A DNA stretch of 64,000 nt, from NCBI GenBank assembly GCA_963556195.1, contig OY744516.1, forward strand, positions 38,847,778-38,911,777, read 5' to 3'. The stretch is from Sepiola atlantica (lineage: Eukaryota > Mollusca > Cephalopoda > Sepiida > Sepiolidae). The notes beneath the pieces are model-generated. The model searched no databases and was not told the origin of the DNA. It was given only the letters and a program-made list of their open reading frames with translations. Position 1 is the first letter of the stretch. Each line of letters begins with the position of its first letter. Made by a program: the position numbers and the translations under genes. This document shows, piece by piece, positions 46,344 through 57,127 of this stretch.

Positions 46344-46484
46344 CAGTTGACGGATCGTGCTGAGATAATAACGGTATTATTTAGAAATCCATTCTTAACA
46401 TGGAGAGAGCGGACTACGATAAGTGTTATGTACTTTCATCTAACAAATTAAAACACAAAATAAAATTGAACCGTCTGTACACTG
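46344..46484. mobile_element. MITE-like element, copy 2 (141 bp)
   Basis: CAGTTGACGGATCGTG at the left and GAACCGTCTGTACACTG at the right are degenerate inverted ends. The middle matches copy 1 in the same orientation. It lies about 210 bp from copy 1. Confidence 0.68.
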
Positions 46485-47659
46485 CAGAAGTTCGATTAAA
46501 GAACCCTATTAATTAATTTGATGTGTTGTACTAAACTTCATCGTACTTTTATCGGATTTATAATTATCATATATAGGACATAGTCTGTGTATGTATGTGC
46601 CTGTTTGTCAGTCACAATTATAAAAAATTAATACATACATTGCGAAATTTGTCTCATTTTGCAATATTAGATATCTAAACTACAAGTAGAAATTGAAAAT
46701 ATTGCATTGATAGTAAATAATTAATTAAACAAAATAAGACGGGGGAACCAAAAATGACACAATATACCGACTACTAACCCTAATCCGGGTGGAAACAGCC
46801 CCCACAAACAAACATCTATGATTAACATTATGTTAATGTAACACTCTCCTAGCCGAATAAGGAACATATGTTACATCTAAGATTTTACCAGACCGGTTAT
46901 ATGTCATTTACACGCTATGTGACATAAAAGTGAGTGATCAGTCTACGTTAAATTTATATTCAAAACTATTCCCTCAGTCTAGATTCTAAAATAATTGTTA
47001 TTTTTGTTCATACCCAGGTTACTCAGAGAGTTAAAACTTAATGACCTAAACACACGTATAATCAATTTTGGGAGGGGTGGGGGTTATTTATCTGAGAGTC
47101 CATTATCAACAATAATACCAAAAAGTTAACTCGCATTAGTTTTATATTTTACTTTAAGAAAATTAACTTTTTGTGAAAATGTTAAAAAAAATTTATTATT
47201 AAAAATTTAACTGTAGTATGTTCTTATTCTCGCATAATGATTCAATAAACAAATTTCCCAACTTTTTTGAATTAATTAAATAATTATAATAAATAATATT
47301 AATTTTTACAAATTTCAAAGTTCATTATTTAGAAATAACATTCCCCATTAAATGAATGTTTTGTTTATATCTGAATTGATGTCGAGCGCTTCAAAAAGTA
47401 TTGAAATATGCTTCACAGTATTGGCTATGTTGTTCGAAGTAGTAGCAGCAGTCAATGAACAAAGCTCAAAACAGCAGTTTCATTCAACCCATTAACACAT
47501 CACTCATAAGTCTAGTGTTTAATACAACAACACACCTTAGGCACCATTCGGCTTTATTTATTAACTAAGTACTCTTCTACGGTGATTCATTGATTCCAAC
47601 ACTTCTCTAATAATTAGATGCCTTTTATTTTTAGAACTATATGTCTTTGGCATCAATAA
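46485..47659. other. AT-rich non-coding stretch
   Basis: No gene, RNA or repeat recognised. About 47150-47340 is almost pure A/T. Confidence 0.6.
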
Positions 47660-47870
47660 ACTTCTAAGTGTCCGATATTACTGATTCATTGGAGCAACAT
47701 TTTTTCCCTGGATCATTATTTTGAAGTCTGTAAACAGCCGATAGTCGCTGAGAGCCAGATCTGGAAAATAGGGTGGGTGTGGAAGCAATTAAAAGTAAAC
47801 TTTACGCTGTTTTCACTTGTGCCATGGTGCTTTGTTTTGGTAAAAGAGCACTTTTTTCTTCATTTGTTGC
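47660..47870 (-). mobile_element. Mariner transposase C-terminal remnant (minus)
   Basis: Minus strand: KKVLFYQNKAPWHK (near 47812-47858), where N stands for the catalytic D of the QDNAP box. It is followed, after a shortened spacer with stops, by LLPHPPYFPDLALSDYRLF (near 47735-47795) and TDFKIMIQGK. This matches the third-acid box and downstream helix of mariner transposases. The rest of the gene is not recognisable and no terminal repeats were found. Confidence 0.75.
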
Positions 47871-48134
47871 CATTCTGTGAATTTCTTCATTCAAACATAA
47901 CGCGTGGTTGTTTTTGATAGACTGTGAGCAAATGTGGCACCCGCTTTCATCACAGCTTTCTTGTTGACAAATGTACCTGCTTACCGGAACAACTGCCGAA
48001 TTTGGACAAACATCACTTGTGTCTGTATGATCACATTTAAATTCGGCATCCCAGCTGATAACCGTTGTTCCTGACGGAGCAGTCCAAATAACACTTATCA
48101 AGTAATTGCTTTGCTTGAACAGTAATTTTCGCAT
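47802..48134 (-). other. Cys-rich open frame, 110 codons, unidentified
   Basis: A minus-strand frame has seven cysteines between residues about 34 and 81 (FKCDHTDTSDVC, YICQQESCDESGCHIC, HALC). Its last quarter overlaps the mariner remnant in another frame, so at least that end is not independent coding sequence. No signal peptide and no domain I recognise. It could be chance. Confidence 0.15.
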
Positions 48135-49105
48135 CAGAGACTTAGGTTACGAAAATTAGTTTGGAAGTTAATTTCTAAAATCCGTCATACAAATGCACGC
48201 ATGAAAAACGTGCGTTTAACCGAATAATGGTACAAGCTATTTGTCAGGTCCATAACTTTTTGCGTGATGTGTAACAGCACAATAAATATTAAGTCTCTAA
48301 ATTGTGCGCATACTATATAACAAAAATTAAATTCTCTTTAACCTTTTATTTCAAAGAAAATAGTGTGTACATAACAATCCAGTTTAGTATTTTGTAGGGA
48401 AGAGGGGCAGAGGCTTTTGCCAAACAGAGAGAGAGAGAGACACACACGAACTTCCCTACACCTAACGAAGCACACACACACACACACAAACTGCTCACTG
48501 AAGGCATATGTACAGTTCGCACATACACTCTCTCAGTAACAAAAAAGACGATAATATACACACACATTTTATTTACACGTACGTAAACGCACACGGCGCT
48601 AGTCGAAACAAACATTATTACTAATTTTCTCTTTTCTGCACAAGCAACTTCATTTCATCACAACATTTTCAGATTCTTTGAATTCTCATTCTTTACAAAC
48701 ACTTCATTTCTTATATTCTTAACAAATTTCTCCATAAAAAAATTATTATTTGTATACATAAACTTGGTTCTTCTTTTTTATAAGGTCTTAACTTTCCAAA
48801 ATGTTATTGGGCAATAGAGATAATATTGCAGTTTCAAAACCAGGTATCACCCGTTTCAACTTTTAGATTTAAAATATGGATAAGCTGTACAAACGTTTTA
48901 CACACAGAAATTCAGACATGAGTCATATAGTTTTCATGTATTTTTGTGAGTGTCAGTCTATCTCATATATACATTGACTACAGATGTAATAAAAAATAAC
49001 CCGAAAAACTTAAAAATATAATTCAAACATTGTGGCCCTATGATAATCTCAGTGATAACGCTATGATGAAAACAACAAAAGGAAAGTCATGGCTATAAGT
49101 TACTT
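48135..49105. other. Non-coding stretch with GA/CA tracts
   Basis: (GA)n and (CA)n tracts at 48424-48490. The minus-strand frame at 48346-48615 is a translation of these. Otherwise AT-rich with nothing recognised. Confidence 0.6.
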
Positions 49106-49849
49106 ATGCTAGGGTTTGCGTGTGTGTCATACCGTCATGGCTATGAATCCAGACGCTTTCTCTTTATTGTTGTCCGGTCGTGTCGGACGCATAGCCAATC
49201 TTATTTGTCCCACACGAGATCCTTATTCCATTGTTCATTTTCGGAATCTCATTATCTACCCTTCGACAACTAGTGTTTCGCGAATATATTTACTATCAAC
49301 TGGAAATCAGATACGTCCGATTTTGCTCTAAGCTTATCACTGGAAACAGACCATATCCGCTTTCTCTTAAGGCGGCTTCCTGCATCGTTATCTGTCCACT
49401 TAGTAAGTTGACAAATAATTGTCATAGCGTCCATGTCTGTGGAGTACAATGGATCAGCCAGTGGCATTTTATCGTCATTCATTTTCCTAGCTAATCTCTT
49501 TCTGTCTTAACATCGTCATTATTTACATTACTGTATTATATGTCGTAAGCGGGAGGTAATCTAATATTTTGTTCTCCTTGGAGTTGTCTGTGAGCAATAA
49601 TGTAAATTGTAGTATTACATTTAAGTCTATTTGGACTATTTTCATTATCAAAATCATTTCTTTTCTTATCATTGTGAAAGCAGGTGGGGCGAACAGAATT
49701 ACGCGGGATCAAGAATTTCAGTTTGTTTTGTTCTACTCGGCGTTGTCCAGGAACAATAAATGTAAGATTAAAGTCTTAAATTTTAAAGATACAGCTCCGG
49801 TAAATAAATTACACCATTATTTTTTTTCAACAAATTAAAACATAAGAGA

Positions 49850-50022
49850 CGAATGGGCTTGGCGGAGAAGCAAGTTAGGATTGGGGAGAGGTGTAAATAA
49901 TTAGAGAGGGAGAAATAGAGAATAATAAATAGAAAGTTTAATATAAACATTTTACATACACTATTTAATTTATTCTATTTTTCTTTTTATAGCCTCGGGC
50001 AACGCCCGGGTAGCTCTGCTAG
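49850..50022 (+). mobile_element. Helitron 3' end (plus), probably non-autonomous
   Basis: CTCGGGCAACGCCCGGG (49994-50010) forms a GC-rich hairpin, followed 8 bp later by CTAG at 50019-50022 directly before T. This is the Helitron 3' terminal layout, in the opposite orientation to the one at 7316. No helicase or Rep motif was found upstream. The element may reach back to about 49110, where sequence with higher GC begins, but no 5' TC end could be fixed. I annotate only the supported part. Confidence 0.72.
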
Positions 50023-50289
50023 TATCATATAAAGTATGCTTCTTCACAATGTTTCAGAATTAAAAGCACATTGTATCTGTCATACACAGTGTATATGACA
50101 CTTATGATTTACTTTCGATTACGAACTGATAATATAGTTATATCTATATATGTGAGTACTTGCCATATGTGCAAATTTACGATCGCTCAGGCTCTAAATA
50201 AAAACTACATGTGTTTATCACTTAGAAATAACCGATAACGAATGCTGACTTATAAACAATAATAATAATCAAATGTTAAGCTGTAGTGA

Positions 50290-50610
50290 CAATGTTGTCA
50301 CTCAGACTCCAGGAAATACCACTGGTTATTGTCGGTAAGCAATCACTAACAATGATCTGTGTGAGAACTCCTAGAGAGTACAACTAATAATAATAACAAT
50401 GGTCGTTGCCAGCGAGCAACCAATAGTAAGCGACTGTTGCGATACCGCAATGTCATTTACGGTGATCGGAAAGAGGTGGAGAGTACTAGAAATCTGGAGA
50501 GGCTTGTTGTCACTCAGACTTCAGGGAACACCACTAGTTGTTGTCAGTGAGAAATCACTGACGATGACGTGTGTGATAACTCCTATTGTTGCAATACCCG
50601 TTCCTTCGAA
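50290..50610 (+). mobile_element. Two tandem RLE LINE 3' UTR tails
   Basis: Two pieces of the same 3' UTR in the same orientation. 50290-50385 (GTTGTCACTCAGACTCC ... GAACTCCTAG, then AATAATAATAAC) is followed by a longer piece at 50398-50605 (GCGATACCGCAATGTC, TTGTTGTCACTCAGACTTC, ATCACTGACGATGACG, AACTCCTA). Each matches 55880-56145, and the minus copy at 6951-7255. They are two independent, heavily 5'-truncated insertions or one duplication. Confidence 0.8.
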
Positions 50611-50812
50611 ATGAACTCGTCGGCATCACACACATGGGCTCATTCAAAGGTCATCGATTCATTTTCGTTGTTCTGTTAGCCTAATTGACAATCTATCTAA
50701 TCTTCGGCTTTTTTTCATTATTGCGGGGTTATGCCCTTAGCCTCCCCGTGACGTCTTATGCGTTATTACTCAACATGTCTGCATCATTATTTTACACTAT
50801 GAAGCAGAACTG

Positions 50813-50814
<2 letters not shown>

Positions 50815-50844
<30 letters not shown>

Positions 50845-50956
50845 TACAAGAAGAATAATAACAATAATAATAACAATAATAACAACAATAATAATAATAA
50901 CAATAACCATAATAATGATAGCAATAACCATAATAATAATACCAATAGACATACCG

Positions 50957-50999
<43 letters not shown>

Positions 51000-51020
51000 T
51001 AATAATAATAATAATAATAA
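50815..51020. repeat. Imperfect (AAT/AAC)n microsatellite
   Basis: About 205 bp of AAT repeat with AAC, ACC and GAT variants. The long I- and Y-rich frames over it are artefacts. The array directly abuts the truncated 5' edge of the LINE at 51021 and may derive from an earlier LINE AAT tail. Confidence 0.96.
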
Positions 51021-51064
51021 TGTGCAAACAACTGAATTTCGAATATGCAAAAAAACGGTACAAA
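51021..51064 (+). mobile_element. RLE LINE, copy 3, left piece (ends with TSD CAAA)
   Basis: Encodes CKQLNFEYAKKRYK in frame, the stretch just after the CCHC knuckle in this family. It is cut by the LTR element after CAAA (51061-51064). The sequence resumes at 55328 with CAAACACAGACC, giving RYK-HRPETVLEN across the join. Confidence 0.88.
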
Positions 51065-51936
51065 TGTTACAATACTGTAGGGCCCCATTATGCAAGGCAC
51101 AGTAGGTTAACTAGTATCAAATAGCTAATTTTGTTATTGAAAAATAGGTTTTGTTTCGGGACTCGGAAGTGACTCAGAGAAGTGTTTGATCCAAGAATAG
51201 CCATAATAAATTTAGACACCTGACGTGACCTTTGAGTCAGAGATCAGAGTGAGTCGTTTTTGTCCCGATATCGTGCGTGGGAATGATGATTACGTCACCA
51301 CGGAAAACAAAAACTTAGCTTTTTAGAATCAGTCTGAGCTTAGAGGCGATACCGTTCAGACCGGGTGCGAGCATGTAGCCGGCAAACTGGTAAGGCCCCG
51401 TTCTGGGAGGGCAGAAGATATCCCGAAAGGAACCAGAAGATAGCCGAAGTAGGAGAGAGTCGAGACCGGAATCCCCCTGACAGCAAACGAACCAAACAAA
51501 TAAGAAGCTTGTGTGAGAATAAAGAAATTTGTGTGAAATATCCCTTCAAAAAATTCGTGTCTCGTGTATTCATTCTGTCTGAGACAGACCTCTTCCTTCG
51601 ATCAAGACGACACAGCCAGCGAAGACTAGACGAATCACAGGCCAAGGAAGAGAACAGAAGATAAGGTAAACCTTGAGATTTATTTGAGAACTTTTTAGAG
51701 ACTTTAAGATACGTATAAATGAACAGAGGCCGTAATTGAAAAAGGCTTGAGATGCCGTTTCCAACAAGTAAGATATGTAACGTGTATCGTTACAATGGGT
51801 TATTGAGATGCCGTGAACAGATTCGTGGTTTTAAAAAGGCCTGAAGGGCCGTAAATTGATACGTGAAGATTTAAGACTGTGGTTACGAAACTTATAGAGT
51901 AAAATGATATGAAGATCGGTAACGTGTATCGTAACA
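51065..51936 (+). repeat. Left (5') LTR
   Basis: 872 bp, TG...CA ends. Closely similar to the right LTR throughout (TATGCAAGGCACAG, TAGACACCTGACG, GGAGAGAGTCGAGACCGG near 51450). It has an extra 56-bp block near 51754-51810 that the right LTR lacks. Directly after it comes TTGGGTTTATTTGG; I cannot assign a tRNA primer-binding site with confidence. Confidence 0.93.
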
Positions 51937-54512
51937 TTGGGTTTATTTGGTAGCCGTGACCTGCCGTTTCCAACATGAAACGGTTCGATATCGATCTGGT
52001 GCTGTCATGAAGTACGAACACATCGTGTGGTCCAAAGTAATAGAAAAAGGAAGAGAAAAAAGGAGCGAGACACGGGGTGGAAAATTGTTGAGATACACAA
52101 AAGAGAGACACGGTTAATTATTAGAAGACACAGAAAAAAAGAAAAGAAAAAAGAAAAGAAAAAAGACACATTTTGTTAAAAAAAGAAAAAAAAGAAGAAC
52201 GCACACATACACAGCCCATTATTAAATTACGCAGAAAGAGAAAAAGACACATTTTGTTAATTGTTAAGATTCAAAAAAAAAAAAAAGAAAAAAAGAAAGA
52301 CACATTTTGTTAAAAAAAAGAAAAAAGAACGCACGCACACACACACGCAAAAACAATTGTTAAGACTTTGTAGGAAAAGAACATTCTAGTTAGAAAAAAA
52401 AAGGACGATTTGCCGTAATTATGTTTTTTTTTTGTGTTGTGTTTTAAGAATTTGTTGCTGTAATTTTTTTCTGGTTTGTGTTGGTGGGGGACAAAGGTGA
52501 AAGCAATAACGTGCGAAAAAAAAACGAAAAAAAAAAAAACGAGGGAAGTATGTAATTGAGAAAGAGAGGAAGAATGGAAATGTTAAAAAGGGTGGATGTG
52601 CTGAAATGACATGTGCACGCGAGGACAGAATATGCGTATTTAGAAAAAAGAAAGAAAGAATGTATTAGAAAGAGAGAGACAGAGACAGAAAGAGTATAGA
52701 AAGAAAGGAATTGATATGCCACTCTGTGGCCGAAATCTTTTGTTTTTAGAATGTATATGCGTCTTAAAAAGAGAGAGAGAGAGAGAGAAGAATTGAAATG
52801 TTAAAAGAGATTGTTTAAAAAAAATGTGCGCGCGAGGTCAGAATATGCTTGTTGGAAAGGAAGGGAGAAGCGAGAGCGCATAGACGGAGAGAGAGAGAGA
52901 GAGAGAGAGAGAAAGAAAGCGCCCGTGGGTTTTGAAAACTGCTAAAAAAGTGTTGCAGGAAAATAACGACGACAGCGGCGGGTGATCTGATGGTGTCCGG
53001 GTTGGAGTTTGACGACATGTCAATACGTTATGGTGTCGGGCGCTGTTCTCTTTTCCCTTTATCTTTTGAATTATGTTGTATTGTATTGTGGAGATATGTT
53101 CTCCATTGGTTCTGTCGGTTTCGGTTTGATATTTTGTTGTTGTTGGGTGGAATGAATTTTTTTTTTGTGTTCTTGTATTGATGTATTTGTTACATGGAGG
53201 ATTCCGGGTTCCTAATGCTTGAGTGAATGATATTTTACTATTTAGAGGATGGAGAAATTTAAAAATGTAATTAAAAAAAAAACAGTTCTTAAATTGAATG
53301 TTACCTGGGTCAGCAAAGTGTTAGGGTTAAAGTGATCTTGTATTTGAGTTGTTTGGGGGGCACTGATAGCAGGTTTGGGTCGGTTTATGGAGACCCCGGA
53401 CGGAGGTCAATAAGGTTATTTCGCAGAATATCCCTGTGCACAGAGTATGTGCAGCCCAGTTGGTCTGCGGGATCAATAAAGTTCGCTCGCGTGGTTTTCG
53501 CAAACGAGGCGGCCATGGGTTTTGGCTCGGAGAAGAATGGGCAAAGGTGCTCGAACTCTACACGCGTTAAAACTGCGAACCGGTGGTTAGACGACAGGAC
53601 AGTCGTATTGGTGCGCCACGATAACGGTGGTCGATATTGAAGTTGTGATTAATTTTCGTGACCCAGGGTTGCTCCCCAATCACGTCGGTAGACCGTGTAT
53701 GGAAGTGGAATAGATTTAAGCTTTATATTTAAGAGAGGGTACCTCAGTCAAATTAATTTTGGTTTAGGGAAGAAAATGATGGACCTGGATTGGTGACCCG
53801 ATGTGTTCCAGGAACGGTGGTGTCGACATTTCACCCCCGTCACGCCGTTTAGTTAGAGCCATGGGATGGGTGCCACGCCACGCAAATGGGGTTGGGAGTT
53901 AGAAACTGGGTGTTTGTTCGCTGTCATTCGCGACGGGAGCACGGGCGTGTCAGAAATGTATGGTCCATATATAGCAAGCAGTATAGCGACGGTACCTTCA
54001 GTAAGCTTCGAGGCTGACCATTAGAGAATAGGTTAATGAAGGTTTTTTTGTTCTGTTTTTTTGTTCCCCTATTTCGCGAGAATAAAACGCGCAGTTAGTT
54101 TTAATCGGTTGTGTGCCGACCGTTTGTTGAAGTTATCTAAGAAAGTGATGGTGGCCCGAAAGTGCAACATACCGGGAATTTTTGGGAAGTGGTCGAGCAC
54201 GGAGAACGTGTGTGAGCAAGAGCGAATTTATGTGGTAGATTTTGCAGGAGATATAGGCGAGAAACGCCTGATGTTGATTTATGACAGGGGATGGCTTTTT
54301 TTTAGCCGGTAACGACCGTAGGGAGCAAACTCTCCCACATCCCGGAAACATTGTCATGTGGTGCCGGAGGAAATTCCGGCAGTGGTGAAATGATGGTAAC
54401 CCCAGGGGTGCTGAGGCTCGGATTTTTACCAGTCCCAGGGAGGGGTTGGTTTTTAAAAAAAAGAGAAAATCTTGGGATTTTTTGTTTTTTTTGTTTATAG
54501 GGAAGGAAGGAG
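51937..54512 (+). other. LTR element interior, no recognisable proteins
   Basis: About 52010-52960 is strongly purine-rich on the plus strand (AAAGAAAAGAAAAAAG-like runs, then GAGAGAGA at 52770-52790 and 52885-52912). About 52970-54480 has mixed composition with small frames (53332-53640, 102 codons; 54061-54312, 83 codons) lacking any retroviral motif. It ends in the polypurine tract at 54498-54512. Confidence 0.75.
54498..54512 (+). promoter_or_regulatory. Polypurine tract (plus-strand primer)
   Basis: TAGGGAAGGAAGGAG, directly before TGTTAC of the right LTR: the standard position and composition of the primer for plus-strand DNA synthesis. Confidence 0.85.
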
Positions 54513-55327
54513 TGTTACAATACTGTAGGGCCCCATTATGCAAGGCACAGTAGGTTAACTAGTATCAAATAGCTAATTTTGTTATTGAAAAATAGGTTTT
54601 GTTTCGGGACTCGGAAGTGACTCAGAGAAGTGTTTGATCCAAGAATAACCATAATAAATTTAGACACCTGACGTGACCTTTGAGTCAGAGATCAGAGTGA
54701 GTCGTTTTTGTCCCGATATCGTGCGTGGGAATGATGATTACGTCACCACGGAAAACAAAAACTTAGCTTTTTAGAATCAGTCTGAGCTTAGAGGCGATAC
54801 CGTTCAGACCGGGTGCGAGCATGTAGCCGGCAAACCGATAAGGCCCCGTTCTGGGAGGGCAGAAGATATCCCGAAAGGAAAGAAAATTACCGAAGTATGA
54901 GAGAGTCGAGACCGGAATCCCCCTGACAGCAAACGAACTAAGAAATAAGAAAATTGTGTGAGAATAAAGAAACTTGTGTGAAATTTCCCTTCAAGAAAAT
55001 TCGTGTCTAATGTATTCATTCTGTCTGAGACAGACCCCTTCCTTCGATCAAGACGACACAGCCAGCGAAGACTAGACGAATCACAGGCCAAAGAAGAGAA
55101 CAGAAGATAAGGTAAACCTTGAGATTTATTTGAGAACTTTTTAGAGACTTTAAGATACGTATAAATGAACAGAGGCCGTAATTGAAAAAGGCTTGAGATG
55201 CCGTGAACAGATTCGTGGTTTTAAAAAGGCCTGAAGGGCCGTAAATTGATACGTGAAGATTTAAGACTGTGATTACGAAACGTATAGAGTAAAATGATTT
55301 AAATTGAATGTGGCGTGTATCGTTACA
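54513..55327 (+). repeat. Right (3') LTR
   Basis: 815 bp. Partner of 51065-51936, followed by target duplication CAAA at 55328-55331. Lacks the 56-bp block of the left LTR; other differences are scattered single bases and very small indels. Confidence 0.93.
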
Positions 55328-56145
55328 CAAACACAGACCAGAAACTGTACTAGAAAACGAAAAACACAAAATCCTATGGGATATGAATGTACAAACAGAC
55401 AAACCCATAACAGCAAGGAGACCGGATATGATAATAATCAACAAGAAAAAAAAATCCAGCGGACCGCAGAGTGAAGATCAAAGAGACGGAAAAAAGAAGC
55501 AAATATACTGAACTTGCCAGAGAACTGAAAGGAATATGGAACATGAAGAAAGTCAGTATAACACCAATAATAATAGGAGCACTAGGAACAGTCCCCCAAA
55601 AAATGCAGAAAAGACTAGGAGAAATAGGAGTCAAAGGGATAACTGAGACCATACAAAGGACAGTAATGATCAAAACAGCTACAATCCTGAGAAATGTCCT
55701 CGAATGCGGAAACCAACTCACATAAGCAACGAATGGAGAACAAACACATGGAAGCACAAGAAAACAGAACCGAGGAAAATACAACCGCACGAGAGAGGCG
55801 CAAGCATAGGCTGACACCACGAAAATTATAGACAGAGGGTCGAGGAGGAAAAGCGCAAACCAGACCTCCACTGGAAGAGCGCGGACAGCTCTGGGACCTT
55901 GGGGAGGCTTGTTGCCACCCGGGCCCCAGAGGGGACCAATGGCCCTTATCACTGTGAAATCGGTGGTAGGTGGCTGTTGCAATACCGCAAGGTCATCAGC
56001 GGTGATTAACGAAAAAAGGTGGAGCATACTGGAAGTCTGAGGAGACTTGTTGTCACTCAGACTCCAGGGAATACCACAGGTTGTTGGCAGTGGGCGATCA
56101 CTGACGATGACCAGTGTGATAACTCCTAGTGGGCAAATAATAATA
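55328..56145 (+). mobile_element. RLE LINE, copy 3, right piece with 3' UTR and AAT tail
   Basis: Begins CAAA CACAGACCAG. HRPETVLENEKHKILWD, then DKPITARRPDMIIINKKKK (55405-55455), the first half of the PD nuclease motif. About 20 bp that should encode the IVNFAVP part are deleted, shifting the frame. VKIKETEKRSKYTELAREL then resumes at 55465, with IIIGALGTVPQKMQKRL and ATILRNVLE to a stop near 55723. The 3' UTR 55880-56130 matches 6951-7255 and 50290-50610. It ends CCTAGTGGGC then AATAATAATAATAAT. Dead copy, but the best view of the family's 3' end in this window. Confidence 0.87.
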
Positions 56146-56608
56146 ATAATAATGATAAATGCAATAGCAATAATAACGATAATAACAATGCATCACGCTT
56201 TCTTAACTAATAAATTCGTTAAACTGTCGCAATTGATTTGCGTTTATCTGCGACTATGATAATACTCATAATTACCGTTCAAATCTGGGTTAGTTGCTCA
56301 GCTGTCGGCATTTTATGCGTCGTTTGTAATTCTTGCTTTTTTATTTTTTATAACATATGTTAAACTATTTTTTACAAATGGTTTCCTAACTGAAAATACG
56401 ATCAACCTAAAACTAAATCACACTGAAGCCTTGTAGCAATTGACTTCAATTTGCCTTTTTTTCTTTCTTATTGCGTACTAAATACGTCCATGCATCGCGA
56501 TGAGACGCTCTGTCCGTTAGAATAGTATTTGCGTCGATATGTCACTCTTTAATTTTAAATAGCATTTTTGTTGTCTGTAACGGAGTTTAAAATATAATTG
56601 AAATAGCA
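56146..56608. other. AT-rich non-coding stretch
   Basis: No gene or RNA. AAATAGCATTTTTG near 56560 is a scrap of the inverted repeat that follows. Confidence 0.55.
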
Positions 56609-56749
56609 TTTACTTCAGTCTGAAGTGATTGACTTTAAATAGTCTCACATTATATTTGAAATAGCATTTTCGTTTGAACAGAAACACGAAAATGCTATTT
56701 TAAATATAACGTGAGACTATTTAAAAGTAATACCTTCAGTCTGAAGTAA
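56609..56749. repeat. Nested inverted repeat (MITE-like)
   Basis: Arms 56609-56675 and 56685-56749 are inverted copies (AAATAGTCTCAC with GTGAGACTATTT; AAATAGCATTTTCGT with ACGAAAATGCTATTT). They are separated by about 10 nt. Each arm also holds its own near-perfect palindrome ACTTCAGTCTGAAGT or its CTTCAGTCTGAAG version. A transcript would fold into a long hairpin. No target duplication identified. Confidence 0.88.
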
Positions 56750-57123
56750 ATTCTACTTCAATAATATTTTTTAATACATTTACCGGTGGTAAAATTTCTT
56801 ACAGCGTTTGCTTACCCTTCCTATTGAAATAAAAAAAATATAACCGCTTAATGATGATGGTAACGTGTATGGTCCGCGTACTCTATAAGCCAGCAATTAT
56901 TAAAGTTACACATATTTTTATGAACAAAAATAATATTATGTTTCTATGAGTAAAACAAGGATAATATTTGCTCATAAATCTACTGTTTGTGTGGTCTCTT
57001 CAAATAAGTTCTGTCGACGATTATTCAGTGTCTGATAATTCACGCTAGAAAACCAAAACTGAAACGCCAAATAAAGAGACTTTTTTGCTCATCTTTGAGA
57101 AAAATGGACTCAATTGTTTTTGC

Positions 57124-57127
<4 letters not shown>

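Larger units (their letters stand above)
51065..55327 (+). mobile_element. Non-coding LTR retrotransposon (LARD-like), 4263 bp
   Basis: Flanked by two LTRs (51065-51936 and 54513-55327) that start TGTTACAATACTG and end GTATCGT(T/A)ACA, and by 4-bp target duplications CAAA. A polypurine tract GGGAAGGAAGGAG precedes the right LTR. The 2.58-kb interior has no gag, protease, RT, RNase H or integrase motif in any frame that I can find. This fits a large retrotransposon derivative moved by another element's enzymes. It splits an RLE LINE, so it is the younger of the two. The orientation (plus) follows from the position of the polypurine tract. Confidence 0.88.

Noticed and set aside
50792..51124. 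I-, Y- and L-rich frames on both strands
   Set aside because: Translations of the AAT/AAC microsatellite running into LINE and LTR sequence.
51937..51960. Primer-binding site after the left LTR
   Set aside because: TTGGGTTTATTTGG and TGGTAGCCGTGACC contain TGG but I could not match either to a tRNA 3' end with confidence.
55374..56027. 217-codon minus-strand frame with hydrophobic stretches
   Set aside because: Antisense shadow of RLE LINE copy 3 and its 3' UTR; the plus strand has the family motifs.
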